The translations under genes were made by a program, and so were the position numbers. Shown piece by piece: positions 31,756 to 40,720 of a stretch of 64,000 nucleotides of DNA. The stretch covers positions 45,329-109,328 of the forward strand of contig VGZI01000003.1 in the NCBI GenBank assembly GCA_016872605.1, read 5' to 3'. Position 1 is the stretch's first letter. Each line of letters begins with the position of its first letter. The stretch comes from Planctomycetota bacterium. GTDB taxonomy: Bacteria > Planctomycetota > Planctomycetia > Gemmatales > Gemmataceae. The notes beneath the pieces are model-generated. The model worked only from the letters and a program-made list of their open reading frames with translations, ran no database searches and was not told the origin of the DNA.

Positions 31756-34700
31756 TCATCGAGGCGGCGCCCTCCTGGGAAGAATTGGAACCTCGCAAAA
31801 CGTCAGTGCGGCGATGCCGTTTCGCCCAAGCAGCAGTTGATCCTGGCTCCACGAACGGCTGTCGAGATAGGAAATGTGCCGAGCGTTCGCCGCTCCCGTC
31901 AACTTCAACGTGACCACATTCCCGGACGCGGCGCCGGAGGCGACCTTGCCTTTGACACCGTCCAGGTAGACGTGATTTGCCACGGAGTCGTTCCACGCCA
32001 TCGGTTGGTCAAATTCGAGGGCAATTTTATCCTGATTGTCGCTGGTGTAATGCGCGATCTTGAGGTCGGGAGGCGTGATCGCTGACTTGAGCACCTTGCC
32101 ATAGTTGTCCCGCTCAACGAGTGGGCAAATCAGGCGTGCGAACTCCGCATAGCCGGCGGGCGGAAAATGGCAGCCGCCTGGCGGTTTGATGCCGAGCGTC
32201 GACATGATGTGCAGGTTGGAGAACTGCGTGGGGAGTTTTCGTTGTACCTCGCGCAGGTGATTATCGGAACCGTTAACGCCCATCGCGCAAGCTCGCGGCC
32301 AAATCTGAAAGACGTAGTAGTGCTGAATGTTCGGAAAATTCTGCTTCCAGGCCGCGGACAGTTCAATGAAATTCTGCTGGTAGGTTTCCCATCCATAACC
32401 CCCGGTCGGGCCATCGGCGCCCTGATCGTTTTCGCCTTGATGCCACAAGACGCCGCGGATGCCGTGCGTCAGCTTGGCCTGCTGAACGCGCCATAACGCA
32501 CGGCCGTAAATGGTGGCAACGTCTTCGGGATTGTTTGGATTCCGCTGGTGCTGGTCGATCCGGCTGCCGCCGACGGCGCCATTGATGATGCAGATGGGAA
32601 TCTTGTGGTTCTCCACGAGCCGTCTGGCCAGCTCCAGGCCCCAATAGCCGATCTGGGCTTTGCCGCCTTGGCGATCACGGCAGACCGCGTCGGCCCAGAG
32701 TTTCTGCCGAGCCCCTTGCGGCGAACCCGACGGTGAGCCGAAACTGCGAATCCATTCGCTGGTGTAGAGTGGGTCTTCCTTACCCACATCGGTTGCTTCC
32801 GCGTTGGACTGCCCTTGGATCAAGTAGGCATCGCCGCAAACGAGATTTCTTGCCGTATGGAGCACCGTCTCGCGATCACCTGTCTTGGACCCGAACTCGA
32901 CCTTGTATTTGACGAGCCCTGGCTTCAGCTTGACGGCAAAGGCGTACGACTTGTCGGCCGCCAGTTTCTTGAGTTCGGTCTTATAGGGTTGATCGTTGGC
33001 GGTCACTCGCAAGAAGACGGCATCGGCGTTGTCTTGCAACCTACCGTTGTAGTGCATTATGCCTTCGTTCTTGTCATCGCGGGCATAAAACTGGTTGTCC
33101 ACCGGCTTCTCGTCCTTGGCGGGAATTCGTTGCACCCAGGGATCGCGATTCAGTTCCTCGACTTCGATCGAGGTGGTGTTGGTGCTGGGTTCGCCGCCAT
33201 TATCGACGCTGACCTCAACAGTTACCTTGCCACTGTTTTGCGCTCTCTTCAGGATGAGTTTTCCTGGCGCGATCTCCTTGATGGTCGCGAGACCGGAAAC
33301 CTTCCAACGGTAATTGAGCGTGTCCGCTCCGCGTGCCTGCATTTCCTTGCTGTTGGAAATCTGCGGAACGACCTCGATCATCTCGCGGCCATCCCACCTG
33401 GACGGGGCCTTCAACGTGAAGATCGGTTCCGGAATGTTCTCCTTAATCGTGATCGCAATGTCCTTGGTCTTTACTTCGTTGGCGTAAATCGCTCTGAGTT
33501 GCAGCGTGAGCGACTTATCTCCCACGACTCTGCCCGCGTCGAACGTGAACGAAAATCGGTCCACGGCAACTACTGACGCCTCACCATCCCGTTTCAGTAC
33601 CCAGTAGATCTTCTGAGCGCCGCCCGCCTCGGCCGTCACCGTAGCTTTCTGGCCTTCGAGGACGGTGAGCGCGGATTGCGATACTGCGAAGCGGTCGCCT
33701 GGTTGCACCAAAGGACCGACGAGCGTTTGCAGCGGCTTCTGGTTTTCGTACTGCAGCTTGATCCAGTCGGCGGAACGGACCACCTTGGAGATTCTCACTT
33801 CGTCAATGTCGCCAACGAAGTTGTAATTGTTGTACCAGCCGCCAATCCACATCTTGGCAGGGGTTGGAATGTTGAGCGGCGCATTCGGGGTCGTTGTGAC
33901 GCCATCGAGTTTGCCGTTCAAATAGACTCTTGATTCGCCTTTCTTGTAGGTGTGAACCACATGGGCCCATTCCGACATCGGCAATCGACTGACGCCCGAG
34001 ACATTCGCTCCTGAAAAGTAACACTCCATCTGAACATGCGGTGGACTGGCGACCTGCATTACAACCTTGCCCTGCCCTTTTTCGATGCCCCAGGCCAGGA
34101 CACGCCCATTCGCCTTGGCAGCGCGAATCCATGCTTCGGAGGTGTGCGACTCGGCGCCCGACGGATAGGACGTGATATTCTCGCCGCAACGGATGCCTTT
34201 GCCGAGGTCAAAACGGCGGGCCAGGCCGATAATCCCCTTGAATGGGATGGTCCCCTGGTCGATGGAAGCCAGTGTGCCGACGTCATCTCTGGCAGGGTCG
34301 GTCATGTGCCAAACGCTGAGGTAGCCGTTCGATGCATTGAATACCGCCTTCCCGTTGGATTCACGGACCGCACCCGCATTACCCCAGTACAGTTTGATCG
34401 CTTGCCGCGTGTTGCCCGTGATCGTGGGAATGCGTACCCAGATGCTGGCCTCCCCGTTGGCTGCGTCCCATTCGTCGATCTGATAGTCAAGCGGCGTGCC
34501 GGTGCTCGTGGTGAAACGAAGATCGTCCCCATTGGCCTTCGCCTGGGCGAAGTTGAAAAAATCCTTGTGCAACCGCACCAGCAACGGAAAATCCTTCACT
34601 GATGCCGACGCTGGCAGGTTCGCGCCTTCGGGCGCCGTGAGCAGATAAAAAGTGCCGGAATGTTTCCATCCGGCATAAGGCGACTGAGCCGTGGCTTGCT

Positions 34701-34761
34701 GGCCGTGCCCAATACTCGTGAGCAAAAACACCAATGCGATCAGCAATCGAGGCAGGGACAT
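31756..34761 (-). CDS. Exported DUF2341/LamG/SASA multidomain esterase
   Basis: A 1001-residue secreted protein: signal peptide; DUF2341 (FYLLTAPEGANLPASASVKD, GEASIWVRIPTITGNT); LamG/concanavalin-like domain (about 170-345, VYLNGKLDGVTTTPNAPLNI); Ig-like linkers; then a SASA/SGNH esterase domain (about 640-900) with block I LIQGQSNAEA and block V-like GVLWHQGENDQG. SASA enzymes remove O-acetyl groups from sialic acids or plant polysaccharides. It ends with a short beta domain. Its start lies 22 bases after the thioredoxin-like gene, so the two probably share a transcript. Domain order suggests a carbohydrate-binding deacetylase; the substrate is unknown. Confidence 0.85.
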   Translation of the reverse strand: MSLPRLLIALVFLLTSIGHGQQATAQSPYAGWKHSGTFYLLTAPEGANLPASASVKDFPLLVRLHKDFFNFAQAKANGDDLRFTTSTGTPLDYQIDEWDAANGEASIWVRIPTITGNTRQAIKLYWGNAGAVRESNGKAVFNASNGYLSVWHMTDPARDDVGTLASIDQGTIPFKGIIGLARRFDLGKGIRCGENITSYPSGAESHTSEAWIRAAKANGRVLAWGIEKGQGKVVMQVASPPHVQMECYFSGANVSGVSRLPMSEWAHVVHTYKKGESRVYLNGKLDGVTTTPNAPLNIPTPAKMWIGGWYNNYNFVGDIDEVRISKVVRSADWIKLQYENQKPLQTLVGPLVQPGDRFAVSQSALTVLEGQKATVTAEAGGAQKIYWVLKRDGEASVVAVDRFSFTFDAGRVVGDKSLTLQLRAIYANEVKTKDIAITIKENIPEPIFTLKAPSRWDGREMIEVVPQISNSKEMQARGADTLNYRWKVSGLATIKEIAPGKLILKRAQNSGKVTVEVSVDNGGEPSTNTTSIEVEELNRDPWVQRIPAKDEKPVDNQFYARDDKNEGIMHYNGRLQDNADAVFLRVTANDQPYKTELKKLAADKSYAFAVKLKPGLVKYKVEFGSKTGDRETVLHTARNLVCGDAYLIQGQSNAEATDVGKEDPLYTSEWIRSFGSPSGSPQGARQKLWADAVCRDRQGGKAQIGYWGLELARRLVENHKIPICIINGAVGGSRIDQHQRNPNNPEDVATIYGRALWRVQQAKLTHGIRGVLWHQGENDQGADGPTGGYGWETYQQNFIELSAAWKQNFPNIQHYYVFQIWPRACAMGVNGSDNHLREVQRKLPTQFSNLHIMSTLGIKPPGGCHFPPAGYAEFARLICPLVERDNYGKVLKSAITPPDLKIAHYTSDNQDKIALEFDQPMAWNDSVANHVYLDGVKGKVASGAASGNVVTLKLTGAANARHISYLDSRSWSQDQLLLGRNGIAALTFCEVPILPRRAPPR

Positions 34762-34783
34762 TCGTATGCTTCTTTATTTCCGT

Positions 34784-36049
34784 TCAGTTCTTGTTTTTCT
34801 TCCCACGCTCCCGCGCATTGATCTCCATCGGGTCCGTAACGGGTATTCGTGGCTCCCAAAACACACCTTGGCTCTGGCCAAAACGCACGTGGTTCATGAA
34901 CGTCTTTTCTGTCGGCTTGAATTGCGCGACGGCATTGCGCAGCCCCGTCGCGATCCGCGCCGCGCTCGCGTCCACAGACAAACTCGATACGACCTTGGCG
35001 GTGCGGCCGAACTGCTCCGGTTCGACGATCACCAGGCCGAACTCCTGCTTCTTCCCCTCTATGGTTGCCAGATCGACGGCGGTCCCACTGGCAAAGATAA
35101 ACCGACCCACGAATTCGTCATTCCAGATCAGTGTGACCAGCTTGTCTTCCAGCGGCTTTCGCGCTGCTGCGTCCTTGCCAACGACGATCACCAGCAGTTG
35201 GTTGTCCGCGGCGGCCACGTTGACGCCAAGTTTGACCGTGGCGACCAGCGGCAGTGCCATGGGGCCTTCCTTCGCCTTACCCGGGTATTTGGCGGCGATC
35301 TTCTTCATCGCCTCGGCCATCTCCGCTGCGTCCGCGAAGACCTGCTTCGGGCCTCGGCCGGAGCGGATCAGTTTCTGCCGGCCATCGGGTGCCAGGATCC
35401 CGAACACACTGTTCTCCAATTCGCCGGATTTCGTCGACGTAAACGCCTTGAGGAAGACTGCCTCGGTTTCATCTTCATAAGTAGCGAGCCGAACACAGAC
35501 GAAGCTCCGCGACGCGGCGATCACTTGCGGCTGGAACAGGAAACTCCTGTCCATATCTTGCTTGCCCGGTCACCAGATGCCGGATACGCCCGCGCAGTGC
35601 GGCGCCGCGGATACGAGCAGAATCGGTTTCCCAGTTCGCTGCGCTTCGGCCAGCCCCGCTTTCCAGGTCGCGAACCACTGGATGCCATTGGCCGGGGGAA
35701 TCGCCTGGCCCACAGGCGGCCCCTTCGCCTTGGGTGGACCATCGTTAGGCAGACCTTTCTTGGGCCCCTTCAGCTCCTTCAGTCGCTCCACCTGTTCTGG
35801 AGTCAAGATTTTCAGCAACTTCGCGCGAACGTCTTTCTCCAGGTCAGTCAACGCTTTTTCCTGATCGCTCGTCAAGTCGAGGGATTCGCGTAAGAATGGC
35901 GGAAGAACCCTGCCCAGTTCAAACGACGGCGGGCCTTTCTTGTCTTTTTTCGCTCCCTTGTCTTTGCCGCCCGGAGGCTGAGACAGGCCAGGCGCAAAGG
36001 AAACGGCCAGTACACAAACTGCAAACACGGCAATGATGGGCATTCTCAT
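34784..36049 (-). CDS. Thioredoxin-like protein interrupted by an in-frame UGA: candidate selenoprotein
   Basis: One reading frame from 36049 to 34784 is broken only by a UGA at 35572-35570. The N-terminal half (signal peptide MRMPIIAVFAVCVLAVSFAPG, then a LTSDQEKALTDLEKDVRAKL helix) ends WKAGLAEAQRTGKPILLVSA, then APHCAGVSGIW, a thioredoxin-fold opening. The same frame continues PGKQDMDRSFLFQPQVIAAS and runs a further 250 residues. The frame is unshifted and composition does not change, so this is either selenocysteine insertion (a SECIS-like hairpin follows, 35533-35552) or a fresh nonsense mutation. The second ORF has no good ribosome site. The Sec would sit eight residues after the Cys. 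selA/selB are not in the window. Confidence 0.6.
35533..35552 (-). promoter_or_regulatory. SECIS-like hairpin
   Basis: In the mRNA sense, GGACAGGAGUUUCCUGUUCC forms an eight-pair stem with one bulged U and a GUU loop. The base of the stem is 17 bases after the UGA and the loop G is the 26th base after it. A G (then U) in the loop, a bulged U and this distance fit the known bacterial SECIS pattern. Eight-pair stems also arise by chance in GC-rich genes. Confidence 0.45.
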
Positions 36050-36189
36050 TCGGGCACTCCGATGCGCGAAATGTCGACAAACAACGCGGGGATTTTATCA
36101 GGCAAAGCTTAAGAACGAATGAAGGAGAGGTCGGTTCTTTCTGTAATCCTCTCGTCGGTGCCGTGGCCTATTTTACAACATCCTTCGCT

Positions 36190-36680
36190 TCAGTCTTTCT
36201 TGACGGAGATAGACATCACGTCCACCGTCTCGCCGGGCCGTCCTGTTTCGGTGGGGGTCGAACCGTAGGGGTCGGATCGTCCCGCGAGACGTCGTCGAAG
36301 AGGACAGGGCCACTTCGTAGGTGCGGAACTTGCCATCCGGCACGACGGCAAATTTCACGCTCTGATCCGCCCGAAACCCCTGCTCGTCCGCAGTTTCCCA
36401 AAACAACTCGGCGGTCTTGTTTGTCGTTCGGAACGCCGCCCGAATGAAGATCGTAGGGCCGTCCTTGGCCTGCCAGCATCCTTAAGGCCCGATCATTTGC
36501 GGATCATCTTTCTCGACGTTCAACCGCCAAGAGTCCTGCAATGGAAATCCCGTGTCGGCGGCGTCCACGAGCCACCAGTTCTGGCAGTCGTCTACGAACC
36601 GCACGTGCCGATAGACGCCTCCTTCTTCTTTCCATTCACGAATCACTTCCGTCGACGAACCAACACTCTTATTCTTCAGA
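36190..36680 (-). pseudogene. Degraded C-terminal domain of a secreted protein
   Basis: Directly downstream of the SUMF1-like gene, one frame reads STEVIREWKEEGGVYRHVRF, DDCQNWWLVDAADTGFPLQD to a TAA. The same frame then continues WQAKDGPTIFIRAAFRTTNK and FRADQSVKFAVVPDGKFRTY before a frameshift; the last codons (ETVDVMSISVKKD) are in another frame. The text resembles carbohydrate-binding C-terminal domains of planctomycete hydrolases. One stop and one frameshift in under 500 bases mark it as a relic. Confidence 0.6.
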
Positions 36681-39161
36681 TCACTTCACCGGGGTGAGCG
36701 TGAAGTCTTTGATGGCCAATCCGGATTGCGGTGGCCGATTCCGCCAGAAACGCAGCGTGTTTTCCCCTTCCTTGAGCGTAACCGTGACCGGCGTGGAGTT
36801 CTGCCACGTCCCAACCGTGAAGGGCATTTCCATCACGACCTCGGCATCGGCGTCGTTCACCGCGACAATGAGTCGCTGATCGGAATTCGTCGTAACGACG
36901 CGCGCAGCCAACGTGTATTTGCCCGCTCGCGGGGCGGCCACCTTGTATTCGAATCGCGATTTCGTGCCTTGCCTAGGCCCGGTCGGATCTACCTTCGGAC
37001 TTTGGGAGTAGTAGCTGCGCGAATAGGTGTCCGAGACCCGCTCACAGACGTTGCCATACATGTCGTAAAGCCCCCATGGATTTGGCTTCTTCTGGCCGAC
37101 GGGACGCGACTTGCCGCCCGAGTTGTCCTTGAACCAGGCATACTCACCAAGCAGCGAAGCGTCGTCGCCGAAGAACCACTTGGTGTTTCGGCCTGCGCGA
37201 CTGGCATATTCCCACTCGGCTTCGGTGGGAAGCCGCACGTCAAGCCCGGTCATTTCCGCGATCTTTCCACAAAACGTCTTTGCGTCTGGCGCCCCAACAT
37301 TGTCCACCGGGCAATCCGGCCGCTTGGTGGACTTGCTGGGGTTCGATCGCATGATTGCCTCGTACTGCGCCTGCGTCACTTCGTACTTGCCCAGATAGAA
37401 GCCTTTCGTGATCGTGACTTCGTGCAGGGGTTGCTCGACACACTCGAACCTGCCATCGGTCTTGCTTTCGCCTCCCATCGTGAACGTTCCGGGCTTGATA
37501 TAGACCAACTCCATGGTCACGCCGTCACCCAGTTTGATCTTCAGTTCACGCGGTGTATCGGTGCCGGTCGGCGTCACCGCGACTCGGAGCCCCCAGTCCG
37601 CATATTGGCCATAGCCGCCACTGAGAAGACGCCTCCCCGATGTGCATTGGTTGGAGTCAAACTTCCATGTGCCGCCGCGCAAAATTGTCAGCCCCTCTGG
37701 GAAGAATCGCGGGAGAAAGATCTGTAGACCGCCGCCGAAGCTCTTCATCGCAAAGACGTCAGGCGTGTTCCCCGACGGCTTGCTGTAGGCCGCGGCCGGT
37801 ATCGAGATGACACCGTCCTTGCCGTAGACGATCTTGCGATCCTCGGGCGTGACGGGCGAAGCGATGACTTTCTGTGCGATGGTTGGTTCGTTGGCTTCGC
37901 CAAGGTCCGTGCCGAGCGCTTCGAGCGTGACGGCCTTTGCCTCGGTAATGATCGCACGCTGAGTGCGAAGCGCGACGCCGTTCCAGAAGTCGTGTTTCCC
38001 CTCGAGTTCGCCGTACGTCCGCTTTTCTCCCAGAACATCGCCAACCCACTGTGCACGCTTAACCTTGAGGTATGCCTCTTTGTTGCTTCGTGCCTGCGTC
38101 GTGGCGAGGAAATCGAGATCCTTGTGGTATCGTGTGTGGGTCCAGCCGGAGCCCCAGCCTCCGCCGAGATTGACGACCCATCCCTGGGGCGTCCAATGTG
38201 CCAGGGCAGCATGACCCGTCGACGGACGAGCCGTGGTCGGGATGCCGAAGGCTCGCAGTATGAATCGCCCGAAGAACGCACGTCGGCCACAAACCCCGCC
38301 GTTCATGAGGATGTTCTGATAGTTCTGCAAACTCGGCCGATCGTATTTCACGTTTTCGGACCCGTACCTGACGTCCGAACCGACGATATTCACGTAGCGC
38401 CAGCCATAGTTCGAGTTGTAGATGTGGTCAGGCCGATAGATTCGGAGCATCTCGCGGCCCCAGGCCAGGGTTTCGTCCGGCTCATTTCCATTCACTACCA
38501 TGCGGAGTTCCCAGGTGGTCAGACGGTCAAACGCCGCATCCAGTTCACGAGCCAGGTATGCCCTCTCGAAATGCAGGTAGCGTTTCACGGGGTCGATGTT
38601 TTGCGGCGCGTCGGTTCGGTCCTTGGGATTGTCCTGAGCAATGGGGACCGCGTGTTCAAGACTGATGGCGAGCGCCAACCGCTGCAGAACTCCGGTGGCT
38701 GCTTTCTTGCTTGCCTTCTGGATGTCGGCGTAAATCTTCAATGCCGGGCCATACTGTGCTGGGCCATAGCCGCGGCCGACTCGTGGGGCGTTGGCGCCGT
38801 CCGCCACCAACATCTGCTTCATGAAGTCTGGGTCCGCAAGCATCTTCTCGACCAGCGCCTTCTGCTCTGCTCCCTGTTGAGCGAACTCTGCCAGCCCCCG
38901 CGGTGTGGCTTCGAACAGAACGACAAATTTCACCAACTTGGCGTCCAGCGCGTCGCTGGCCAGGAAGGTCTTCAGCGAATCGGCTTTGGCCTCGTTCTGC
39001 GGAATCTTGGCAGTGAGTTCGGTGCGGAGTTGTTTGAGATCGTCGGCATACCGCGTCTCGAGTTTCTGACCAACTTCGGTGAGCGGCGTTGACGGTGCCG
39101 ACTGTTGTGCCCAAACGGCCGAGGTCCAAATCACCAGTGCGATCATCGAGATCGTTCGCAT
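36681..39161 (-). CDS. Exported chimera: transglutaminase-like core, partial SUMF1 domain, C-terminal beta domain
   Basis: An 826-residue secreted protein. After a signal peptide and a helical region come a transglutaminase-like core (about 270-340: NGGVCGRRAFFGRFILRAFG with Cys, TARPSTGHAALAHW with His) and then, near 500, RGGTWKFDSN and GLRV, which look like the tail of an FGE/SUMF1 domain. A second, larger SUMF1-type stretch (about 545-715: MELVYIKPGTFTMGGES, YLGKYEVTQAQYEAIM, RLPTEAEWEYASRAG, WGLYDMYGNV) lacks its own RGGSW tail and runs into a beta-sandwich (APRAGKYTLAARVVTTNS). Catalytic FGE cysteines are not evident, so it is probably not a sulfatase activator. Transpeptidase or cross-linking roles are possible. 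Confidence 0.75.
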   Translation of the reverse strand: MRTISMIALVIWTSAVWAQQSAPSTPLTEVGQKLETRYADDLKQLRTELTAKIPQNEAKADSLKTFLASDALDAKLVKFVVLFEATPRGLAEFAQQGAEQKALVEKMLADPDFMKQMLVADGANAPRVGRGYGPAQYGPALKIYADIQKASKKAATGVLQRLALAISLEHAVPIAQDNPKDRTDAPQNIDPVKRYLHFERAYLARELDAAFDRLTTWELRMVVNGNEPDETLAWGREMLRIYRPDHIYNSNYGWRYVNIVGSDVRYGSENVKYDRPSLQNYQNILMNGGVCGRRAFFGRFILRAFGIPTTARPSTGHAALAHWTPQGWVVNLGGGWGSGWTHTRYHKDLDFLATTQARSNKEAYLKVKRAQWVGDVLGEKRTYGELEGKHDFWNGVALRTQRAIITEAKAVTLEALGTDLGEANEPTIAQKVIASPVTPEDRKIVYGKDGVISIPAAAYSKPSGNTPDVFAMKSFGGGLQIFLPRFFPEGLTILRGGTWKFDSNQCTSGRRLLSGGYGQYADWGLRVAVTPTGTDTPRELKIKLGDGVTMELVYIKPGTFTMGGESKTDGRFECVEQPLHEVTITKGFYLGKYEVTQAQYEAIMRSNPSKSTKRPDCPVDNVGAPDAKTFCGKIAEMTGLDVRLPTEAEWEYASRAGRNTKWFFGDDASLLGEYAWFKDNSGGKSRPVGQKKPNPWGLYDMYGNVCERVSDTYSRSYYSQSPKVDPTGPRQGTKSRFEYKVAAPRAGKYTLAARVVTTNSDQRLIVAVNDADAEVVMEMPFTVGTWQNSTPVTVTLKEGENTLRFWRNRPPQSGLAIKDFTLTPVK

Positions 39162-39363
39162 CGCTTCGTGTCCTTTTCTTTGTCAAGAGCTTTCGTTTAT
39201 TGGTGCGGCGGACCACAGGTCATCGTTTAACGCTCATCGCTACTTGTTCTTCAACAGCTTGCACAGGGACTGGTGGGCCTCGCTGCGCTCGACCCACCCT
39301 ACGACATTGGCCACGGCTTACGTCGGGAAGTTATTCTTCCGAACGTTCCTTAACACCCAGCCA

Positions 39364-40482
39364 TCACTTATTCTTCAACAGCTCGACCATGGCCTTGCCC
39401 ATGGCTTCGCCGACATCCATGTAGACTTCGGCTTTACCGCCGTAGTGACCATTGCCGCTACCACCTTGGGCCATGGGATGCGTGTAAATGGTGGCGACGT
39501 TGCCCTTGAACTCGGGATACTTCCCGGCGGCGCCGTCCACGGCGAGATGGGCGTTGAGGATCTGGCCGCCGTTGCCGCCGCTGCCTTTGACGGATTCACC
39601 CATCGTGGCAAGCACGAACTTCGCGTTGGGAGCATTGAATTCCTTCCGCACCGTCTTGATGAAATGCACGAGGTTCTTTTCGTAACGAGCAGCGTGACCG
39701 GCATTGCCGGCGTCTCTCTCGCCTTGCCAAAAGAAAAAGCCGGCGACCTCATGGCCCTTGGCTCCCGGGTAGTGCTTTTCGAGATCGGCCAGAGCCTTTT
39801 TGGCGTCGCCGATGTCGTAGTCCCACTGCTTGCCGGCATACCAGTCGATCGGCTTGCCTTTCTTGTCCACCCAAGGTTTGGGTTCGGTCTTTAGGCCCTT
39901 GTCCGGGTCCATTTCCCAAAATTCGGGTTTGTCCTTGTAGCCGGCATAGACAAACTTCTTTTCCACGCCCGCCTTGTCCTTGGAGACAAACTCGAAGCGT
40001 TCACTCCCCGGCGGCAGAAGATCCCAGCCCAGAGCCCGGTTGCCGATGCAGCACTTGAGAATCATCACGGGCGCGTCGATCGCATTTCCCAGCGGATGGC
40101 CGATCCCGAATTCCGGGCCCAGCGTGTTGCCCTTCACGGTCAGAAATTCATTATTGAGCGGGCCTTTGCCGGACATGTACCTCACAAAGCGGACATCCTT
40201 CCGCTCCAGCCAGGCGCCGGCATCATCGACAAGATACTGATACTTCTTCTTCGTTTTGACCGCATGCTCGAGGGAAATGTCCCCTCCCTTGATCTTGCCG
40301 AGGCCGACCATGTTGGATTGGCCCAGCAGGATGAAGACCTGGACCGGCTTGGTCATGTCTGCAGGTTTGCCGTCGGGTTTGGGGAGTTGGGCAGGCGCCT
40401 CCCCGACTGCAACGAAGAAGGAAAACAGAAAAGTGATCCAACACGAGAACAAGAACCAAATCAATCGACTTCCAAAGCGCAT
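39364..40482 (-). CDS. Secreted SASA-type esterase
   Basis: A 372-residue exported SGNH hydrolase of the SASA (sialate O-acetylesterase) family. The signal peptide (IWFLFSCWITFLFSFFVAVG) is followed by block I VQVFILLGQSNMVGLGKIKG with the Ser nucleophile. The GFFFWQGERDAGNAGHAARY block follows, and a NVATIYTHPMAQGGSGNGHY segment supplies the His. GAGGAG lies eight bases before the ATG at 40482; TTG at 40488 is an alternative. One of four SGNH/SASA enzymes within 18 kb. The substrate is probably an acetylated polysaccharide. Confidence 0.88.
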   Translation of the reverse strand: MRFGSRLIWFLFSCWITFLFSFFVAVGEAPAQLPKPDGKPADMTKPVQVFILLGQSNMVGLGKIKGGDISLEHAVKTKKKYQYLVDDAGAWLERKDVRFVRYMSGKGPLNNEFLTVKGNTLGPEFGIGHPLGNAIDAPVMILKCCIGNRALGWDLLPPGSERFEFVSKDKAGVEKKFVYAGYKDKPEFWEMDPDKGLKTEPKPWVDKKGKPIDWYAGKQWDYDIGDAKKALADLEKHYPGAKGHEVAGFFFWQGERDAGNAGHAARYEKNLVHFIKTVRKEFNAPNAKFVLATMGESVKGSGGNGGQILNAHLAVDGAAGKYPEFKGNVATIYTHPMAQGGSGNGHYGGKAEVYMDVGEAMGKAMVELLKNK

Positions 40483-40603
40483 TAACAAGACTCCTCATTG
40501 AAAAAAAGGCCGCAGCCACGCCTGGCGCATGGACTTTGGTTTAGTTTAATCCCTGTCATCATTGTATTCGAGAAAATCGATCACGTTTTCAGGAAAGGCA
40601 CGG

Positions 40604-40686
40604 ATGGAACAAAAGGCGCGTCGCGTGGCGCTGATGCTGGATCTCCAATGGCCTTACAAGCGTCATGCCGGCATCTTCGCCGGACC
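40604..40686 (+). pseudogene. 5' fragment of a XylR-like (LacI/AraC-type) regulator
   Basis: A good start region (GGAAAGG then ATG at 40604) is followed by MEQKARRVALMLDLQWPYKR and HAGIFAG, which matches the N-terminus of planctomycete XylR-type sugar regulators (a WPYKRH..VFAG pattern). After about 27 codons the similarity stops, and 35 bases later the sulfatase gene ends on the other strand. The remaining regulator is gone, so this is a truncated relic, perhaps of the original regulator of this sugar locus. Confidence 0.6.
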
Positions 40687-40720
40687 AGATCGTGCGTCTG
40701 GGCGAGAGCCAGCTGATCAC

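Noticed and set aside
36681-39161. Formylglycine-generating enzyme activating the neighbouring sulfatase
   Set aside because: The SUMF1 part is incomplete and the catalytic cysteine pair is not evident, so this role is not claimed.
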